64,000 bases of DNA from Caulobacter sp. AP07 (GCF_000281955.1 NZ_AKKF01000205.1:1-64000); one strand, 5' to 3'; shown: positions 1 to 9,769, numbered from the stretch's first letter. Numbers and translations: made by a program. Notes: generated by a model not told the origin, from the letters alone.

Positions 1-888
1 GGCGGCATGTCCGCCTGCGGCGGCGACGCCTGGCGTCGCAACTACGAGCCGCTGATGCCCGGCTTCCTGAACGTGGAGTCCCCCAACCTCTACCGTCCGC
101 CGTTCGACGTCGACGCCGAGACGCTGTCGCAGATGTGCGCGACCCTGATGGAGCGGGAGATCCTGTTCCAGGGTCCTGACACCATCGCCGCCCTGATCGC
201 CGAGCCGATCCAGGGCGCCGGCGGGGTCAACGTCCCGCCCGCCAGCTACTGGCCCAAGCTGCGTGAAATCTGCGACCGGTACGGCATCCTCCTGATCGCC
301 GATGAGGTCATCACCGGCCTTGGCCGGTCGGGCGCCCTGTTCGGCGTCCGTAACTGGGGGGTCAAGCCCGACATCATGTGCTTGGCCAAGGGCATCACCT
401 CCGGCTACATCCCGCTGGGCGCGACCTTGATCAATGAACGCGTGGCCAGCGCCTGGGAGGCCCAGGGTCCGCGCGCGGTCGTCATGCACGGCTACACCTA
501 CAGCGGCCACCCGGTGGCCTGCGCCGCCGGCCTGGCGGCCATCGACCTGACCCTCAACGAAAACCTGGCGGAAAACGCCCGCGTCGTGGGCGACTACTTC
601 CTGCAGAAACTGCAAGGGCTGAAGGATCGCCACGAGGTGATCGGCGACGTCCGCGGCAAGGGCCTGATGATCGCCGTCGAACTGGTCAAGGATCGGGCGA
701 CCAAGGAGCCCTTCACGCCGCTCGACAGCTATCCCGGCCGGGTTTCGGACGCCTGTCTCGATCGCGGGGTCATGCTGCGGACCATCGTCAACAAGTTCAT
801 CATCTCGCCGCCGCTGATCTTCACCAAGGCGCACGTCGACGAGGTGGTCTCCGCGCTCGACGACGCCCTGAGCAAGACCCCCCGCTAG
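1..888 (+). CDS. Class III PLP-dependent aminotransferase, 5' end outside window
   Basis: This is the C-terminal 295 codons of a fold-type I class III (omega-amino acid:pyruvate type) aminotransferase. The frame is open from base 1, so the true start lies upstream. Visible hallmarks are the cofactor aspartate in LLIADEVITGLGR and the Schiff-base lysine in LAKGITSGY (codon at 388-390), followed by the GHPVACAAGLA segment. Such enzymes move a terminal or beta amino group to pyruvate or 2-oxoglutarate; the substrate cannot be read from the sequence. The aldehyde dehydrogenase 86 bases downstream would suit oxidation of the semialdehyde product, and the alanine racemase and D-amino acid dehydrogenase further on would suit recycling of alanine made from pyruvate. 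That link is inference. Confidence 0.93.
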   Translation, partial: GGMSACGGDAWRRNYEPLMPGFLNVESPNLYRPPFDVDAETLSQMCATLMEREILFQGPDTIAALIAEPIQGAGGVNVPPASYWPKLREICDRYGILLIADEVITGLGRSGALFGVRNWGVKPDIMCLAKGITSGYIPLGATLINERVASAWEAQGPRAVVMHGYTYSGHPVACAAGLAAIDLTLNENLAENARVVGDYFLQKLQGLKDRHEVIGDVRGKGLMIAVELVKDRATKEPFTPLDSYPGRVSDACLDRGVMLRTIVNKFIISPPLIFTKAHVDEVVSALDDALSKTPR

Positions 889-900
889 GCCAAAAGCCAC

Positions 901-925
901 GGCGCCCGCCCCAAGGGCGGGCGCC
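901..925 (+). terminator. Strong hairpin after aminotransferase
   Basis: A perfect 11-bp inverted repeat (GGCGCCCGCCC / GGGCGGGCGCC) with a three-base loop lies 12 bases after the aminotransferase stop. There is no T tract, so it may be a weak or Rho-assisted terminator, or an mRNA-stabilising hairpin. Confidence 0.5.
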
Positions 926-974
926 CTCCGGCCGCCCCGACGCGGGGCGCCTCTCGCGCAGTTGGAAACCGATC

Positions 975-2486
975 ATGACGGCGAACCTCTTCAAACACGA
1001 CCTTTCGACCATCGACCCGGCTGTCCGCGCGGTGCTGGCGCGCAAGCCCGCCTTCTACATCGACGGCCAATGGACGCCGGCCGCCAAGAGCTTGCCGGTC
1101 ATCGACCCCTCGTCGGGCGAGACGGTGGCGGCGATCGGCGCCGGCGGCGGCGATGAGGTCGACGCCGCGGTCAAGGCCGCCAAACAGGCCCTGTCGTCGC
1201 CCGAATGGGGCAAGCTTGGACCGGTGGGCCGCGAACGCCTCCTGCATCGCCTGGTGGCGCTGATCGAGGAAAACGCCGCGGTGCTGGCCCAGGTCGAGAC
1301 GATCGACAACGGCATGCCCAGCTGGTTCGCCTTTGGTCCGACCATCCTGGGGGCCGCCGACGTCTACCGCTACTATGCAGGATGGCCCAGCAAGCTGGCC
1401 GGCGAGACCATGCCGGTCGAGGGTCCGCCCGGGGCCGGCGTCTTCACCGGTTTCACGCGCCGCGAGCCGGTGGGCGTCGTCGCCGCGATCATTCCCTGGA
1501 ACGTGCCGTTCATGATGGCGGCCTGGAAGCTGGCGCCCGCCCTGGCCGCCGGCTGCACCGTGGTGCTCAAGCCGGCCGAAGACACCAGCTTGACCGCCTT
1601 GATGCTGGCCGATCTGGCCCAGCAGGCCGGCTTCCCCAAGGGCGTGATCAATGTCGTCACCGGCCGGGGCGCCGAGGCGGGCGAAGCCCTGGTGTCGCAT
1701 CCCGACGTCGCCAAGATCAGCTTCACCGGCTCGACCGTCACCGGACGGCGCATCGGCGAGATCGCCGGACGCAATCTGAAGAAGCACACGCTCGAGCTGG
1801 GCGGCAAGTCGCCCACCCTGGTGTTCGACGACGCCGATCTGGACGCCGCGGTGCCCGGGGCGGCCAATTCGATCTTCGTCAATTCCGGCCAGATCTGCGT
1901 CGCCGGCTCCAGGCTCTATGTCCAGGCCGGGGTCTATGACGCGGTCGTCAAACGCCTGGGCGAACACCTGGCCTCCGTGCGGGTCGGCGCGGGCCTGGTG
2001 CCGGACGTGTTCATGGGACCGCTGGTCAACGCCGCCCAGAAGCAGCGGGTCGAAAACTATCTCGACGCCGCCGCCAAGGCGGGGTTCCAGGTGCTGCGCG
2101 GCCCGCCCGTGAGCGCCGAGGCGGGCTACTTCGTCAGTCCCGCCGTGGTGATCGGAGCCGGTCAGCAGGACGCGATCACCCAGGAGGAGGTGTTCGGCCC
2201 GGTGTTGTCGGTCTATCGCTTCGCCGACGAGGCCGAGGCGATCGCCCTGGCCAACGACTCCGCCTACGGACTGGCCGCGACGATCTGGTCGCAGGACGTG
2301 GGCCGGGTGATGCGCGTCTCGGCCGCGCTCGAATGCGGCAAGGTCATCGTCAACAATTCGGGCTTTCCCTATGCCGGCTTGCCCGAAGGCGGCGTCAAGG
2401 GCTCGGGCCATGGCCGCGACCTGGGACGCGAAGGCGTCGAGGCCTGCCTGCGCACCAAGACCGTCATGATGCGGATCTCCGACTAA
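975..2486 (+). CDS. NAD(P)-dependent aldehyde dehydrogenase
   Basis: A full-length 503-residue aldehyde dehydrogenase, oxidising an aldehyde to the acid with NAD(P)+ in the cytoplasm. The N-terminal cofactor region has the PWNVPFMMA motif. The general base is Glu about 274 in LELGGKSP and the nucleophile is Cys about 308 in [20 protein letters not shown] follows near the C-terminus, so all catalytic elements are present. It lies 86 bases after the aminotransferase and points the same way, so oxidation of the semialdehyde from that transaminase is a reasonable guess. A hairpin after its stop may separate it from the leuCD-like genes. Confidence 0.93.
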   Translation: MTANLFKHDLSTIDPAVRAVLARKPAFYIDGQWTPAAKSLPVIDPSSGETVAAIGAGGGDEVDAAVKAAKQALSSPEWGKLGPVGRERLLHRLVALIEENAAVLAQVETIDNGMPSWFAFGPTILGAADVYRYYAGWPSKLAGETMPVEGPPGAGVFTGFTRREPVGVVAAIIPWNVPFMMAAWKLAPALAAGCTVVLKPAEDTSLTALMLADLAQQAGFPKGVINVVTGRGAEAGEALVSHPDVAKISFTGSTVTGRRIGEIAGRNLKKHTLELGGKSPTLVFDDADLDAAVPGAANSIFVNSGQICVAGSRLYVQAGVYDAVVKRLGEHLASVRVGAGLVPDVFMGPLVNAAQKQRVENYLDAAAKAGFQVLRGPPVSAEAGYFVSPAVVIGAGQQDAITQEEVFGPVLSVYRFADEAEAIALANDSAYGLAATIWSQDVGRVMRVSAALECGKVIVNNSGFPYAGLPEGGVKGSGHGRDLGREGVEACLRTKTVMMRISD

Positions 2487-2498
2487 CCCTTCGCAAGA

Positions 2499-2529
2499 GC
2501 CCCGGCGCGTCATCAGGCGCGGCCGGGGC
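2499..2529 (+). terminator. Hairpin between aldehyde dehydrogenase and leuC-like gene
   Basis: Inverted repeat GCCCCGGC / GCCGGGGC with a short inner GCG/CGC extension begins 13 bases after the aldehyde dehydrogenase stop. It has no T tract. It is plausibly a terminator or attenuator. Confidence 0.4.
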
Positions 2530-2640
2530 CGACGGAAATTCAGTGATCTATTTTCGCGCCCTAGCCGCCCGGACCCGCGAGGTCAGGCGCGGCCTCGTCC
2601 TGTCGTGCGGCCAGCCAGCGTCCTTGCCAGGAGCGGCCCG

Positions 2641-4065
2641 GTGAGCGCCCGCGCGCCCCGGACCCTGTTCGAGAAGGTCTGGCGAAACCACCAAGTGCGC
2701 CGCGCGTCCGCCGACGCCCCCGCCATCCTCTATATCGACCTTCACCTGGTCAACGAGGTGACCTCGCCCCAGGCCTTCAGCGAGATCGCCGAGCGCGGTC
2801 TTGCGGTGCGCCGCCCCGACCTGACGCTGGCGACCATCGACCACGCCATCCCCACGCTGCCGCCCGGCCTGGACGGCTTGCGGCCGTTCGTCAGCCGAGC
2901 CGCCCGCGATCAGGTCGATCGCCTGCAGGCCAACGCCGCGCGCCACGGCATCGCGTTTCTGGGCTGGGACGATCCCCGTCGCGGGATCGTCCATGTGATC
3001 GGTCCCGAACTGGGTGCGACCCAGCCGGGCATGACCATCGTCTGCGGCGACAGCCATACCTCGACCCATGGCGCGTTCGGGGCCCTGGCGTTCGGGATCG
3101 GCACCTCCGAGGCGGCCGGCGTGCTGGCTTCGCAATGTCTTCCGCAGCGTCCGCCCCGCCAGTTGCTGGTCGATGTCCAAGGCGTCCTGCCGCGCCACGT
3201 CACCGCCAAGGACCTGACCCTGGCGATCGTCGGCCGGCTGGGCGCCAGCGGCGGCTCGGGGTTCGCCATCGAGTATGGCGGACAGGCGATCCGCGCGCTC
3301 TCGATGGAAGAGCGGATGACGGTCTGCAACATGACGATCGAGACCGGCGCCAAGACCGGCATGATCGCCCCGGACGAGACGACCCTGGACTATCTTCGTG
3401 GGCGCCCGTTGGCGCCGTCCGCGTCCGAGTGGGCGGAAAAGAGCCGGCGATGGCTGGAACTGCGCTCCGACGACGACGCCGTCTTTGATCACCGCGTGAC
3501 CCTGGACGCGCGAGGTCTGGCCCCCATGGTCACCTGGGGAACCACGCCCGACACCGCGATCGCCGTGGATGCGATCGTGCCGGCCCCGGCCTCGGCCGAC
3601 GCGCGGCGCGCGCTCGACTACATGCGTCTGGAAGCGGGACGGCCGATCGCCGGCCAGCCCGTCGACTGGGTGTTCCTGGGCAGTTGCACCAACGGCCGTC
3701 TTTCGGACCTGCGTTCGGCGGCCGAGGTCCTGCGCCGCGGCGGCCACATCGCCCCAGGCGTGCGGATGTTGGTGGTTCCCGGCTCCGAACAGGTCCGGCG
3801 CGAGGCTGAAGCCGAGGGTCTCGACCAATTGTTCTTGCAGGCCGGGGCCGAATGGCGCCTGCCCGGCTGTTCGATGTGTCTGGGCATGAACGGCGACGTG
3901 ACGCCGCCTGGCCAACTGGTGGTGTCGACCTCCAACCGCAACTTCGTGGGACGACAGGGTCCCGGCGCGCGCTCGATCCTGGCCAGTCCGGCGACCGCCG
4001 CGGCCTGCGCCCTGGCCGGCGCCATCGCCGATCCCCGCGACTATCTGGAGCGCCCGGCCCCATGA
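2641..4065 (+). CDS. leuC: Aconitase-family dehydratase large subunit (3-isopropylmalate dehydratase type), copy 1
   Basis: The 474-residue large subunit of an isopropylmalate isomerase-type hydro-lyase, which interconverts hydroxy diacids through the dehydrated intermediate using a [4Fe-4S] cluster. Cluster cysteines are visible in GSCTNGR (about 349) and CSMC (about 410 and 413). [11 protein letters not shown] is the family signature. I chose GTG 2641 because AGGAG at 2629-2633 sits seven bases before it; an upstream GTG at 2605 has no such support. The stop overlaps the small-subunit ATG (ATGA). A second, diverged pair lies at 24.6-26.6 kb and no other leucine gene is visible, so a catabolic substrate such as a methylated malate or citraconate is as likely as leucine synthesis. 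Confidence 0.9.
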   Translation: MSARAPRTLFEKVWRNHQVRRASADAPAILYIDLHLVNEVTSPQAFSEIAERGLAVRRPDLTLATIDHAIPTLPPGLDGLRPFVSRAARDQVDRLQANAARHGIAFLGWDDPRRGIVHVIGPELGATQPGMTIVCGDSHTSTHGAFGALAFGIGTSEAAGVLASQCLPQRPPRQLLVDVQGVLPRHVTAKDLTLAIVGRLGASGGSGFAIEYGGQAIRALSMEERMTVCNMTIETGAKTGMIAPDETTLDYLRGRPLAPSASEWAEKSRRWLELRSDDDAVFDHRVTLDARGLAPMVTWGTTPDTAIAVDAIVPAPASADARRALDYMRLEAGRPIAGQPVDWVFLGSCTNGRLSDLRSAAEVLRRGGHIAPGVRMLVVPGSEQVRREAEAEGLDQLFLQAGAEWRLPGCSMCLGMNGDVTPPGQLVVSTSNRNFVGRQGPGARSILASPATAAACALAGAIADPRDYLERPAP

Positions 4066-4676
4066 GCGCCCCGAACTTCCCCCCGCTGATCCGATACACC
4101 GCCCCGATCGTCGCCTTGCCGGCGAGCGGCATCGACACCGACCAGCTTTTCCCCGCGCGCTTCATGACCACGACCAGCAGGGCGGGTCTGGGCGAGTTGC
4201 TGTTCCATGACTGGCGTCATGACGCGGCGGGCGCCAAGACCAGCCACCGGCTCAACCGCATGCCCCCTGGCGGCCCGGCCATTCTCGTGGCCGGGGCCAA
4301 TTTCGGCTGCGGCTCGTCGCGCGAACACGCGGTCTGGGCCCTGGCCGACTTCGGGGCGCGTGTGGTGATCTCCAGCGTCATCGCCGAGATATTCGCCGGC
4401 AACGCGGTACGCAACGGGGTCCTGCCGATCGTGGTCGAGGAGGCTGTCGTCCAGCGCCTGATGGCTTGCGACGGCGGCGATCTCACCGTCGATCTCGAAC
4501 ACCAGCGCCTGACCACGCCTGGGCTCGAGGACATGCCCTTCGCGGTCGATGGCTTTGCCCGTCGCTGCCTGATGGAGGGCGTCGACGCCCTGAGCTGGCT
4601 GCTCGGCCAGGCCCAAGACATCGACGCCTTTGAACGCGATCGCCGGAACGGTCGCGGGGGAGGCGGCGGATGCTGA
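4062..4676 (+). CDS. leuD: 3-isopropylmalate dehydratase-type small subunit, copy 1
   Basis: The 204-residue swivelling domain of the hydro-lyase; it completes the active site of the large subunit. The family signature [14 protein letters not shown] is in the middle and [11 protein letters not shown] near the start. The start is fixed by a four-base overlap with the large-subunit stop, which implies translational coupling. The glycine-rich C-terminal tail (GRGGGGGC) is probably disordered. Its last codons overlap the start of the alanine racemase gene. Substrate is unknown, as for its partner. Confidence 0.9.
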   Translation: MSAPNFPPLIRYTAPIVALPASGIDTDQLFPARFMTTTSRAGLGELLFHDWRHDAAGAKTSHRLNRMPPGGPAILVAGANFGCGSSREHAVWALADFGARVVISSVIAEIFAGNAVRNGVLPIVVEEAVVQRLMACDGGDLTVDLEHQRLTTPGLEDMPFAVDGFARRCLMEGVDALSWLLGQAQDIDAFERDRRNGRGGGGGC

Positions 4677-5842
4677 TGGACGAGACCTTGCGGGACGCGG
4701 CCGGGGCGAGATTGACGATCGACCTGATGGCGCTCGTCGACAACTACCGGGCCATCGCGCGGCGCGTGGCGCCGGCGGCGGTCGCCGCCGTCGTCAAGGC
4801 TGACGCCTACGGCCTGGGCGCGCGGGTGGTCTCGCGCGCCCTGGAGGCGGCCGGCTGCGCCGACTTCTTCGTCGCCACCCTGGGCGAGGCGATCGACCTG
4901 AAGCCCGCGCTCGGCGCGGCCTCGCGGGTCTTGGTGCTCAACGGCTTGCAGCCGGGCGCTGAACGGGTCTGCGCGGCCGCAGGCGCCATCCCGGTGATCA
5001 ACGCCCTGGAGCAGGCCTGGCGTTGGCGCGACCTGACACTGGAACTGGGCCACGCCCTGCCCGTCGCCCTGCAGGTCGACAGCGGCATGTCGCGCCTGGG
5101 GCTCTCGCCAGACGAGGTGGAGGTTCTAGCCGGCGATGAGCTGTTCCTCGCCCAGGCGCCGCCGATCCTGGTCATGAGCCATCTGGCCTGCGCCGACGAA
5201 CCGGAAAACGGCTACAATCGCACTCAAGCGATCCAGTTCGCCAAGCTGGCCGACGCCTTGCCGCCGGCGCCGCGTTCCCTGGCCAATTCCGGCGCGGCCT
5301 TCCTCGATCCAAGCTTCCACGGCGATCTGGTTCGCGCCGGCGTTTGCCTCTACGGCGCCGCGCCCAACGCCGCCCGCCCCAATCCGATGAAGCCCGTGGT
5401 CAGGCTGGAGGCCCGCGTCGTCCAGATTCGCCAGATCCCCGCCGGACAAGGCGTCGGCTACGGCCTGACCTACACGCCGACCGCGCCGACCGCGATCGCC
5501 ACGATCAGCCTTGGCTACGCCGACGGCTGGCCGCGAGCCCTGAGTAACATCGGGGCTGCCTACTATCAGGGCGTTCGCCTGCCGATCGCCGGACGGGTGT
5601 CGATGGACAGCATCACCCTGGATATCAGCGCGCTGGCCAAGACAGGCCTTGCCCTGCGCCTGGGCGACGCGGTCGAGTTGCTGGGCGCTCACCAGACCCT
5701 GGAAGACGTCGCCGAGCAGGCCGGCACCATCGCCTACGAAATCCTGACCGGTCTGCGACACCGCTATCACCGAACCTATGTGGAGAGTTCCTTGGCCCAA
5801 GACCGCCTGGCCGCGCCTAAGCCCGTGGGCGCGGGCCGATGA
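4670..5842 (+). CDS. alr: Alanine racemase
   Basis: A 390-residue fold-type III PLP racemase interconverting L- and D-alanine. The cofactor lysine is about residue 43 in [10 protein letters not shown], and the second catalytic base is the tyrosine near 264 in [15 protein letters not shown] near the C-terminus belongs to the same fold. GGAGG at 4659-4663 gives a six-base spacing to ATG 4670; ATG 4676 is an alternative. It overlaps leuD upstream and dadA downstream (ATGA), so the three are co-translated. Pairing with dadA is the classic catabolic alanine arrangement (dadAX), so this is probably the catabolic racemase rather than the cell-wall one. Confidence 0.93.
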   Translation: MLMDETLRDAAGARLTIDLMALVDNYRAIARRVAPAAVAAVVKADAYGLGARVVSRALEAAGCADFFVATLGEAIDLKPALGAASRVLVLNGLQPGAERVCAAAGAIPVINALEQAWRWRDLTLELGHALPVALQVDSGMSRLGLSPDEVEVLAGDELFLAQAPPILVMSHLACADEPENGYNRTQAIQFAKLADALPPAPRSLANSGAAFLDPSFHGDLVRAGVCLYGAAPNAARPNPMKPVVRLEARVVQIRQIPAGQGVGYGLTYTPTAPTAIATISLGYADGWPRALSNIGAAYYQGVRLPIAGRVSMDSITLDISALAKTGLALRLGDAVELLGAHQTLEDVAEQAGTIAYEILTGLRHRYHRTYVESSLAQDRLAAPKPVGAGR

Positions 5843-7095
5843 GAGTCGCCGTTCTGGGAGCCGGCGTCGTCGGCGTGACCACGGCCTATTATCTGGCCAA
5901 GGCCGGGCATGAGGTGACGGTGATCGACCGCCAACCGGGTCCGGCGCTGGAGACCAGCTTCGCCAACGCCGGTGAGATATCGCCAGGTTACGCCTCGCCC
6001 TGGGCCGCGCCGGGCATTCCGCAAAAGGCGATCAAGTGGCTGATGATGGAGCATGCGCCGCTGATCCTGCAACCGACCCTGGATCGCGAGACGCTGAGCT
6101 GGCTGCTGGCGATGCTGGGCAATTGCACGGCGGGCCGGTACGCGATCAACAAGGAGCGCATGGTCCGTCTCGCCGAATTCAGTCGCGACCGCCTGATGGA
6201 CCTGCGCGCCGACACCGGCATTCAATACGACCAGCGCATGCGGGGCACCTTGCAGTTGTTCCGGGACCGCCGACAGCTCGACGGCGTGGACAAGGACATC
6301 GCGGTGCTGCGGGCCGGCGGCGTGCCTTTCGACGTCCTGGACCGCGCCGGCTGCGTGGCGGTCGAGCCCGGCCTGGCCGCGGCCAGCGAGGATTTCGTCG
6401 GCGGGCTGCGGCTGCCCAATGACGAGACCGGCGATTGTTTCAAGTTCACCAACGCCCTGGCCGACCTGGCCGAAGGCCTGGGGGTGGACTTCCGGTTCGG
6501 GACGCAGATCCAAGCCATCGAGATGCTGGGCGACCAGGTCGCCCAGGTCCAGACCTCGGGAGGGCCGGTCGCGGCGGACGCCTATGTGGTGGCCCTGGGC
6601 AGCTACTCGGCAAGACTGTTGCGGCCCCTGGGCCTCGGGTTGCCGGTCTATCCGGTCAAGGGCTATTCGATCACGGCCAAGATCGTCGACGCCGGCCGCG
6701 CTCCGGTCTCGACCCTTCTGGACGAGACCTACAAGGTCGCCATCACCCGTTTGGGGGACCGTATCCGGGTCGGCGGCATGGCGGAGATCTCCGGCTACAA
6801 CAACCAGCTTCCGCCGCGACGTCGCGCGACGCTCGAACGCTCGGTGGGCAGTCTCTTTCCGGGCGGCGGCGATCTCGAAGGGGCGCAATACTGGTCGGGC
6901 CTGCGGCCGATGACCCCCGACAGCACCCCCGTGGTCGGCCCCACGCCGATCGCCAATCTCTATTTGAACACCGGCCACGGCACCCTGGGCTGGACCATGG
7001 CCTGCGGTTCGGCCCATGTGCTCAGCGACCTGATCGGCGACAAGGCTCCGGCCATCCGCGCCGACGATCTTTCGATCGCCCGTTATCGACGCTAG
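5839..7095 (+). CDS. dadA: D-amino acid dehydrogenase
   Basis: A 418-residue FAD enzyme of the DAO superfamily that oxidises D-amino acids, classically D-alanine, to the keto acid and ammonia, passing electrons to the membrane quinone pool. The N-terminal dinucleotide motif [17 protein letters not shown] is followed by the DadA-type stretch [13 protein letters not shown]; the C-terminus has [15 protein letters not shown]. It overlaps the racemase by four bases. With the racemase and the downstream RidA-type protein it forms a D/L-alanine to pyruvate module. Confidence 0.94.
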   Translation: MRVAVLGAGVVGVTTAYYLAKAGHEVTVIDRQPGPALETSFANAGEISPGYASPWAAPGIPQKAIKWLMMEHAPLILQPTLDRETLSWLLAMLGNCTAGRYAINKERMVRLAEFSRDRLMDLRADTGIQYDQRMRGTLQLFRDRRQLDGVDKDIAVLRAGGVPFDVLDRAGCVAVEPGLAAASEDFVGGLRLPNDETGDCFKFTNALADLAEGLGVDFRFGTQIQAIEMLGDQVAQVQTSGGPVAADAYVVALGSYSARLLRPLGLGLPVYPVKGYSITAKIVDAGRAPVSTLLDETYKVAITRLGDRIRVGGMAEISGYNNQLPPRRRATLERSVGSLFPGGGDLEGAQYWSGLRPMTPDSTPVVGPTPIANLYLNTGHGTLGWTMACGSAHVLSDLIGDKAPAIRADDLSIARYRR

Positions 7096-7126
7096 TCGCC
7101 CCTTTTCAACCGAGAGAGATGCTCCC

Positions 7127-7474
7127 ATGACGATCACACGCCTTCACGCCGGCCCACGCATGAGCCAGGCCGTCATTCACGGCGACACCGTCTATCTGGC
7201 TGGACAGGTCGGCGCGCCCGGCGCCAGCGTCGCCGAACAGACCAAGGCCATCCTGGCGCAGATCGAAACCCTGCTGGCCGAGGCGGGCAGCGCCAAGGCC
7301 AAGATCCTCTCGGCGACCATCTGGCTCGCCGACATGGCCGACTTTGGCGAGATGAACGCCGTCTGGGACGCCTGGCTGGGCGGGCAGGACGCACCGGCCC
7401 GCGCCACCGGCGAAGCCAAGCTGGCCACGCCCGCCTACAAGGTGGAGATCATCGTGGTGGCCGCGCGCGACTAG
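7127..7474 (+). CDS. RidA/YjgF-family enamine/imine deaminase
   Basis: A 115-residue RidA-family protein. Members hydrolyse reactive 2-aminoacrylate and related imines released by PLP enzymes and flavin oxidases. The conserved arginine is in PARATGEAKLA, with YKVEIIVVA at the C-terminus. It starts 31 bases after dadA with AGAGAGAT just upstream of the ATG. Its place after a transaminase, a racemase and an amino acid dehydrogenase fits scavenging of their imine by-products. A strong hairpin follows and separates it from the convergent fur gene. Confidence 0.9.
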   Translation: MTITRLHAGPRMSQAVIHGDTVYLAGQVGAPGASVAEQTKAILAQIETLLAEAGSAKAKILSATIWLADMADFGEMNAVWDAWLGGQDAPARATGEAKLATPAYKVEIIVVAARD

Positions 7475-7496
7475 GGTTGGCGACCGGGTTTGCGGC

Positions 7497-7535
7497 CGCG
7501 GCGAGCGGATCTCAAGCCCGGTCCCGCTCGCCGCG
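7497..7535. terminator. Bidirectional hairpin between ridA-like gene and fur
   Basis: A 12-bp perfect stem (CGCGGCGAGCGG / CCGCTCGCCGCG) with a 15-base loop lies in the short gap between two convergent genes. It could end transcription from both sides. There is no clear T tract on either strand. Confidence 0.55.
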
Positions 7536-7542
7536 CGCCTGA

Positions 7543-7962
7543 CTAGTCGGCAACAGAGCGCGGCAAGGGCTGCGCGTAGAGCTCGAGGCGATGGCCGACC
7601 AGCCTGTAGCCGAGACGCCGCGCGACCGCCTCCTGCAGCGCCTCGATCTCCTCGTCCAAGAACTCGATGACCAGGCCACTGGTCAGGTCAATGAGGTGGT
7701 CGTGGTGATTGGCGGGCGTTTCTTCGTAGCGCGAACGTCCATCCCGGAAGTCATGTCGCTCGACGACGCCGGTTTCCTCAAGCAGCCGCACGGTGCGATA
7801 CACCGTGGCGACGGAAATCTGAGGATCCAGCAAGAGCGCGCGCCGATGGACCTCGACGACGTCGGGATGATCGTCGGCGTCCGACAGGACCTCGGCGACG
7901 ACCTGTCGCTGCGCCGTCATCTTCACGCCCTTGGCCCGGCACTTCGTCACCAGCGCGTTCAA
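7543..7962 (-). CDS. fur: Fur-family metal-dependent repressor
   Basis: A 139-residue Fur-family regulator. The N-terminal winged helix contains SVATVYRTVRLLEETGVV, and the metal-binding region has ETPANHHDHLIDLTSGLVIEF. The CxxC zinc motifs of enterobacterial Fur are absent, as is usual in alphaproteobacterial members, so iron (Fur) or manganese (Mur) sensing cannot be told apart from sequence. It would repress uptake genes under metal-replete conditions. It is convergent with the ridA-like gene. A palindrome of the TGC-N9-GCA type at 8621-8635 is a possible target. Confidence 0.9.
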   Translation of the reverse strand: MNALVTKCRAKGVKMTAQRQVVAEVLSDADDHPDVVEVHRRALLLDPQISVATVYRTVRLLEETGVVERHDFRDGRSRYEETPANHHDHLIDLTSGLVIEFLDEEIEALQEAVARRLGYRLVGHRLELYAQPLPRSVAD

Positions 7963-8008
7963 ACCGGCTTCCTCCTGAACAAAAGGACCTGAGCGCCGCG
8001 CGTCGAGG

Positions 8009-8368
8009 TCAAGGCCGATCCAGCCGAGCGAGATAGTCGCGCAGCGCGGCGCGTTGCGTCTCCAGGTTCCCGGCCAGCACCTCCAGGCGCTTGCGAAGCT
8101 TGCGTTCAGCGTCGGGCGCCTCGGCGATCAGGATCGCGATCTCCGATATCCGCAAGCCGAGGTTTTTCAGCGCGACGATCTTCGCAAGCCGGGCCTTGGT
8201 GGCCGGCGTCAGGAACCGCGCGTTCTTGGGGCCGCGTTCGCAGGAGATCAGGCCGACCATCTCGTAGTGGCGAATGGCGCGCATGGTCAGCCCTGTCTGG
8301 CGACTGACCTCATGGATCGAGGACGAGAACTCGGCCGTCGGGGCGGCGGGAGAGGAATTGGCGAACAT
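8009..8368 (-). CDS. MerR-family transcriptional regulator
   Basis: A 119-residue MerR-family regulator. The N-terminal winged helix is recognisable in VSRQTGLTMRAIRHYEMVGLI and is followed by a long dimerisation helix (residues about 75-118) rich in Arg and Leu. There is no obvious effector-binding cysteine cluster, so it is not a typical metal sensor. It sits 46 bases upstream of fur on the same strand and may be co-transcribed with it. Its target is unknown; about 500 bases of gene-free DNA with two dyads lie upstream. Confidence 0.85.
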   Translation of the reverse strand: MFANSSPAAPTAEFSSSIHEVSRQTGLTMRAIRHYEMVGLISCERGPKNARFLTPATKARLAKIVALKNLGLRISEIAILIAEAPDAERKLRKRLEVLAGNLETQRAALRDYLARLDRP

Positions 8369-8620
8369 GTCGTCTCGTGGTTGCGACGTCCGGTCTTAGG
8401 GGCGACGGCGCGCCAGGACCTTGGCCAGATTTGCCGGTCCGGCGGGTTCACCGCGCCATCGCCGCTCCTGGCCGGCGGATCGCGGTCGGGACCAAGATCT
8501 GAACGCCCGTGGAGGGTGACAATGTCGCCAACCTCCGATCACCGGGCTCTACCCTTGGAGGGGGACGCGCCCAGCGCCGAGAGGCTATTAAAGGCGATCG
8601 GTGCAAATCCAACTTGCATA

Positions 8621-8635
8621 TGCGACTTAGTCGCA
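8621..8635. promoter_or_regulatory. TGC-N9-GCA palindrome, possible Fur-family operator
   Basis: TGCGACTTAGTCGCA is a perfect 7-1-7 palindrome. The TGC-N9-GCA outline resembles operators described for alphaproteobacterial Fur/Mur proteins, and a fur gene is 660 bases away. The nearest start it could control is the MerR gene at 8368. Function is inferred only. Confidence 0.4.
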
Positions 8636-8710
8636 GTAAATATCACATGACGTCGAGGCCCCCACCGGGGACGCTCGGCGGCAGCGGCTTCACGTGGCGA
8701 CAGGTCGGGG

Positions 8711-8728
8711 GGAGTGTCGTCACACTCC
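8711..8728. repeat. Short perfect hairpin
   Basis: GGAGTGT / ACACTCC with a four-base CGTC loop, in gene-free DNA. It could be an operator or a small structure at the end of a transcript. Confidence 0.35.
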
Positions 8729-8864
8729 GAACTCCCTGACTCCCGTGAAGCCGTTGCTATCGACACCCTTCGGGTCGCGACCCATCCGGCAGTCCGCGAC
8801 CTCCCGGTCATCCGCCCACGCAAGCGCGGGGGCGTGGCCGAAGAGCGCCAGCGCCGAGGATGAT

Positions 8865-9428
8865 CTATTTAACGCCTCGGGACAGATCCAGCAGGGTCTT
8901 GCGCAGCCGGAACGCGTCGATGCCGTGGGCCGCCCCGGAAATCTGCGCCAGCCAGGCGCCGTCGACCGCCAGGCGGATGACCTCGAAGAGCGGCGCGGCG
9001 TCCGTGTCGGCATGGCGTCGCAATCTCGCGTCCATCCAGGCGGTCCAGCGCGGGGTGAGGGAGCTGTCGATCGCCAGCGAGCCTCCCAGCGCCGTCCAGG
9101 CGCGGCGCGGCCGCTCGTCCATGGTCAGGGTCGCGCTGACATAGGCGCGCGTGAACCGGCCTGGCGCGGTCGGCTCATCGTCCATCTCCTGATCGATCTG
9201 CTGGTCCAGGCGTTCCAGAAGATCGTCGACCATGGCCTCGACCAGGGCCTGCTTGCTGGCGAAGTGGTGAAAGAGCCCGCCCTTGGTGACGCCGGCCGCC
9301 ACGGCCACGGCGCTGACCGTGACATTCGCCAGGCCCTGCTCGGCGGCGATGTCGATCGCGCAGTCGAGCAAGGCGCGGCGAACACGTTGCGGCTCCTTCT
9401 TTCGGGTATGGGCCGATCCGCTCGTCAA
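8865..9428 (-). CDS. TetR-family regulator coupled to SMR pump gene
   Basis: A TetR-family repressor of about 187 residues. The helix-turn-helix spans residues about 25-60, with VSAVAVAAGVTKGGLFHHFASKQ as the recognition region (the printed motif core is VTKGGLFHHF). The C-terminal ligand domain is TetR_C-like. I placed the start at TTG 9428, which overlaps the stop of the efflux gene as TTGA; the open frame continues further upstream but that part is inside the efflux gene. The coupling implies it controls the pump, probably through the ATACC/GGTAT dyad upstream of the pair. Confidence 0.85.
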   Translation of the reverse strand: MTSGSAHTRKKEPQRVRRALLDCAIDIAAEQGLANVTVSAVAVAAGVTKGGLFHHFASKQALVEAMVDDLLERLDQQIDQEMDDEPTAPGRFTRAYVSATLTMDERPRRAWTALGGSLAIDSSLTPRWTAWMDARLRRHADTDAAPLFEVIRLAVDGAWLAQISGAAHGIDAFRLRKTLLDLSRGVK

Positions 9429-9769
9429 TGGCTCACCGATTTGGAGAAGCCGTTGACGACCACCACGCCCGCGACGATCAGGCCAATGCCGAACAGGGCG
9501 GTCGGGTCGAGCCGCTGCTTGAAGACCACCACGCTGATGATCGCGGTCAGCACGATGCCAAGACCACCCCAGACCGCATAGGCGACTCCGAGCGGAACGC
9601 TGCGAAGGGCCTGGGCCAGAAGGAAAAACGAGCTGGTGTAAAACAGCGCCGAGGCCAGGGTCGGCCAGAGTTTGGTGATGTGCTCGGACTTTCCCAGGAA
9701 GGTCGTTCCGGCCACTTCGCACAGGATCGCGCCGCCGAGCGCCGCCCAGGACAAAAGCGTGGTGTTCAT
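9425..9769 (-). CDS. Small multidrug resistance (SMR/QacE-type) efflux protein
   Basis: A 114-residue inner-membrane protein with four hydrophobic helices and the family pattern CEVAGTTFLGKSE (essential membrane glutamate in the first helix), SFFLLAQALRSVPLGVAYAVW and GIGLIVAGVVVV. Such proteins exchange protons for quaternary ammonium or guanidinium compounds as antiparallel dimers. I chose ATG 9769 because it gives the usual SMR length; an upstream start would add 30 residues of unlikely sequence. It is the first gene of a two-gene unit with the TetR repressor. Confidence 0.92.
   Translation of the reverse strand: MNTTLLSWAALGGAILCEVAGTTFLGKSEHITKLWPTLASALFYTSSFFLLAQALRSVPLGVAYAVWGGLGIVLTAIISVVVFKQRLDPTALFGIGLIVAGVVVVNGFSKSVSH

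Larger units (their letters stand above)
8369..8864. other. Gene-free stretch between MerR and TetR genes
   Basis: I find no convincing coding region. The stretch holds the promoter side of the MerR gene, a 15-bp palindrome at 8621-8635 inside the most AT-rich part (about 8585-8650), and a 7-bp hairpin at 8711-8728. Confidence 0.6.

Noticed and set aside
885-2513. Long minus-strand open frame opposite the aldehyde dehydrogenase (542 codons)
   Set aside because: It is a by-product of GC-rich third positions; the plus-strand frame has all aldehyde dehydrogenase motifs and the antisense product has no recognisable fold.
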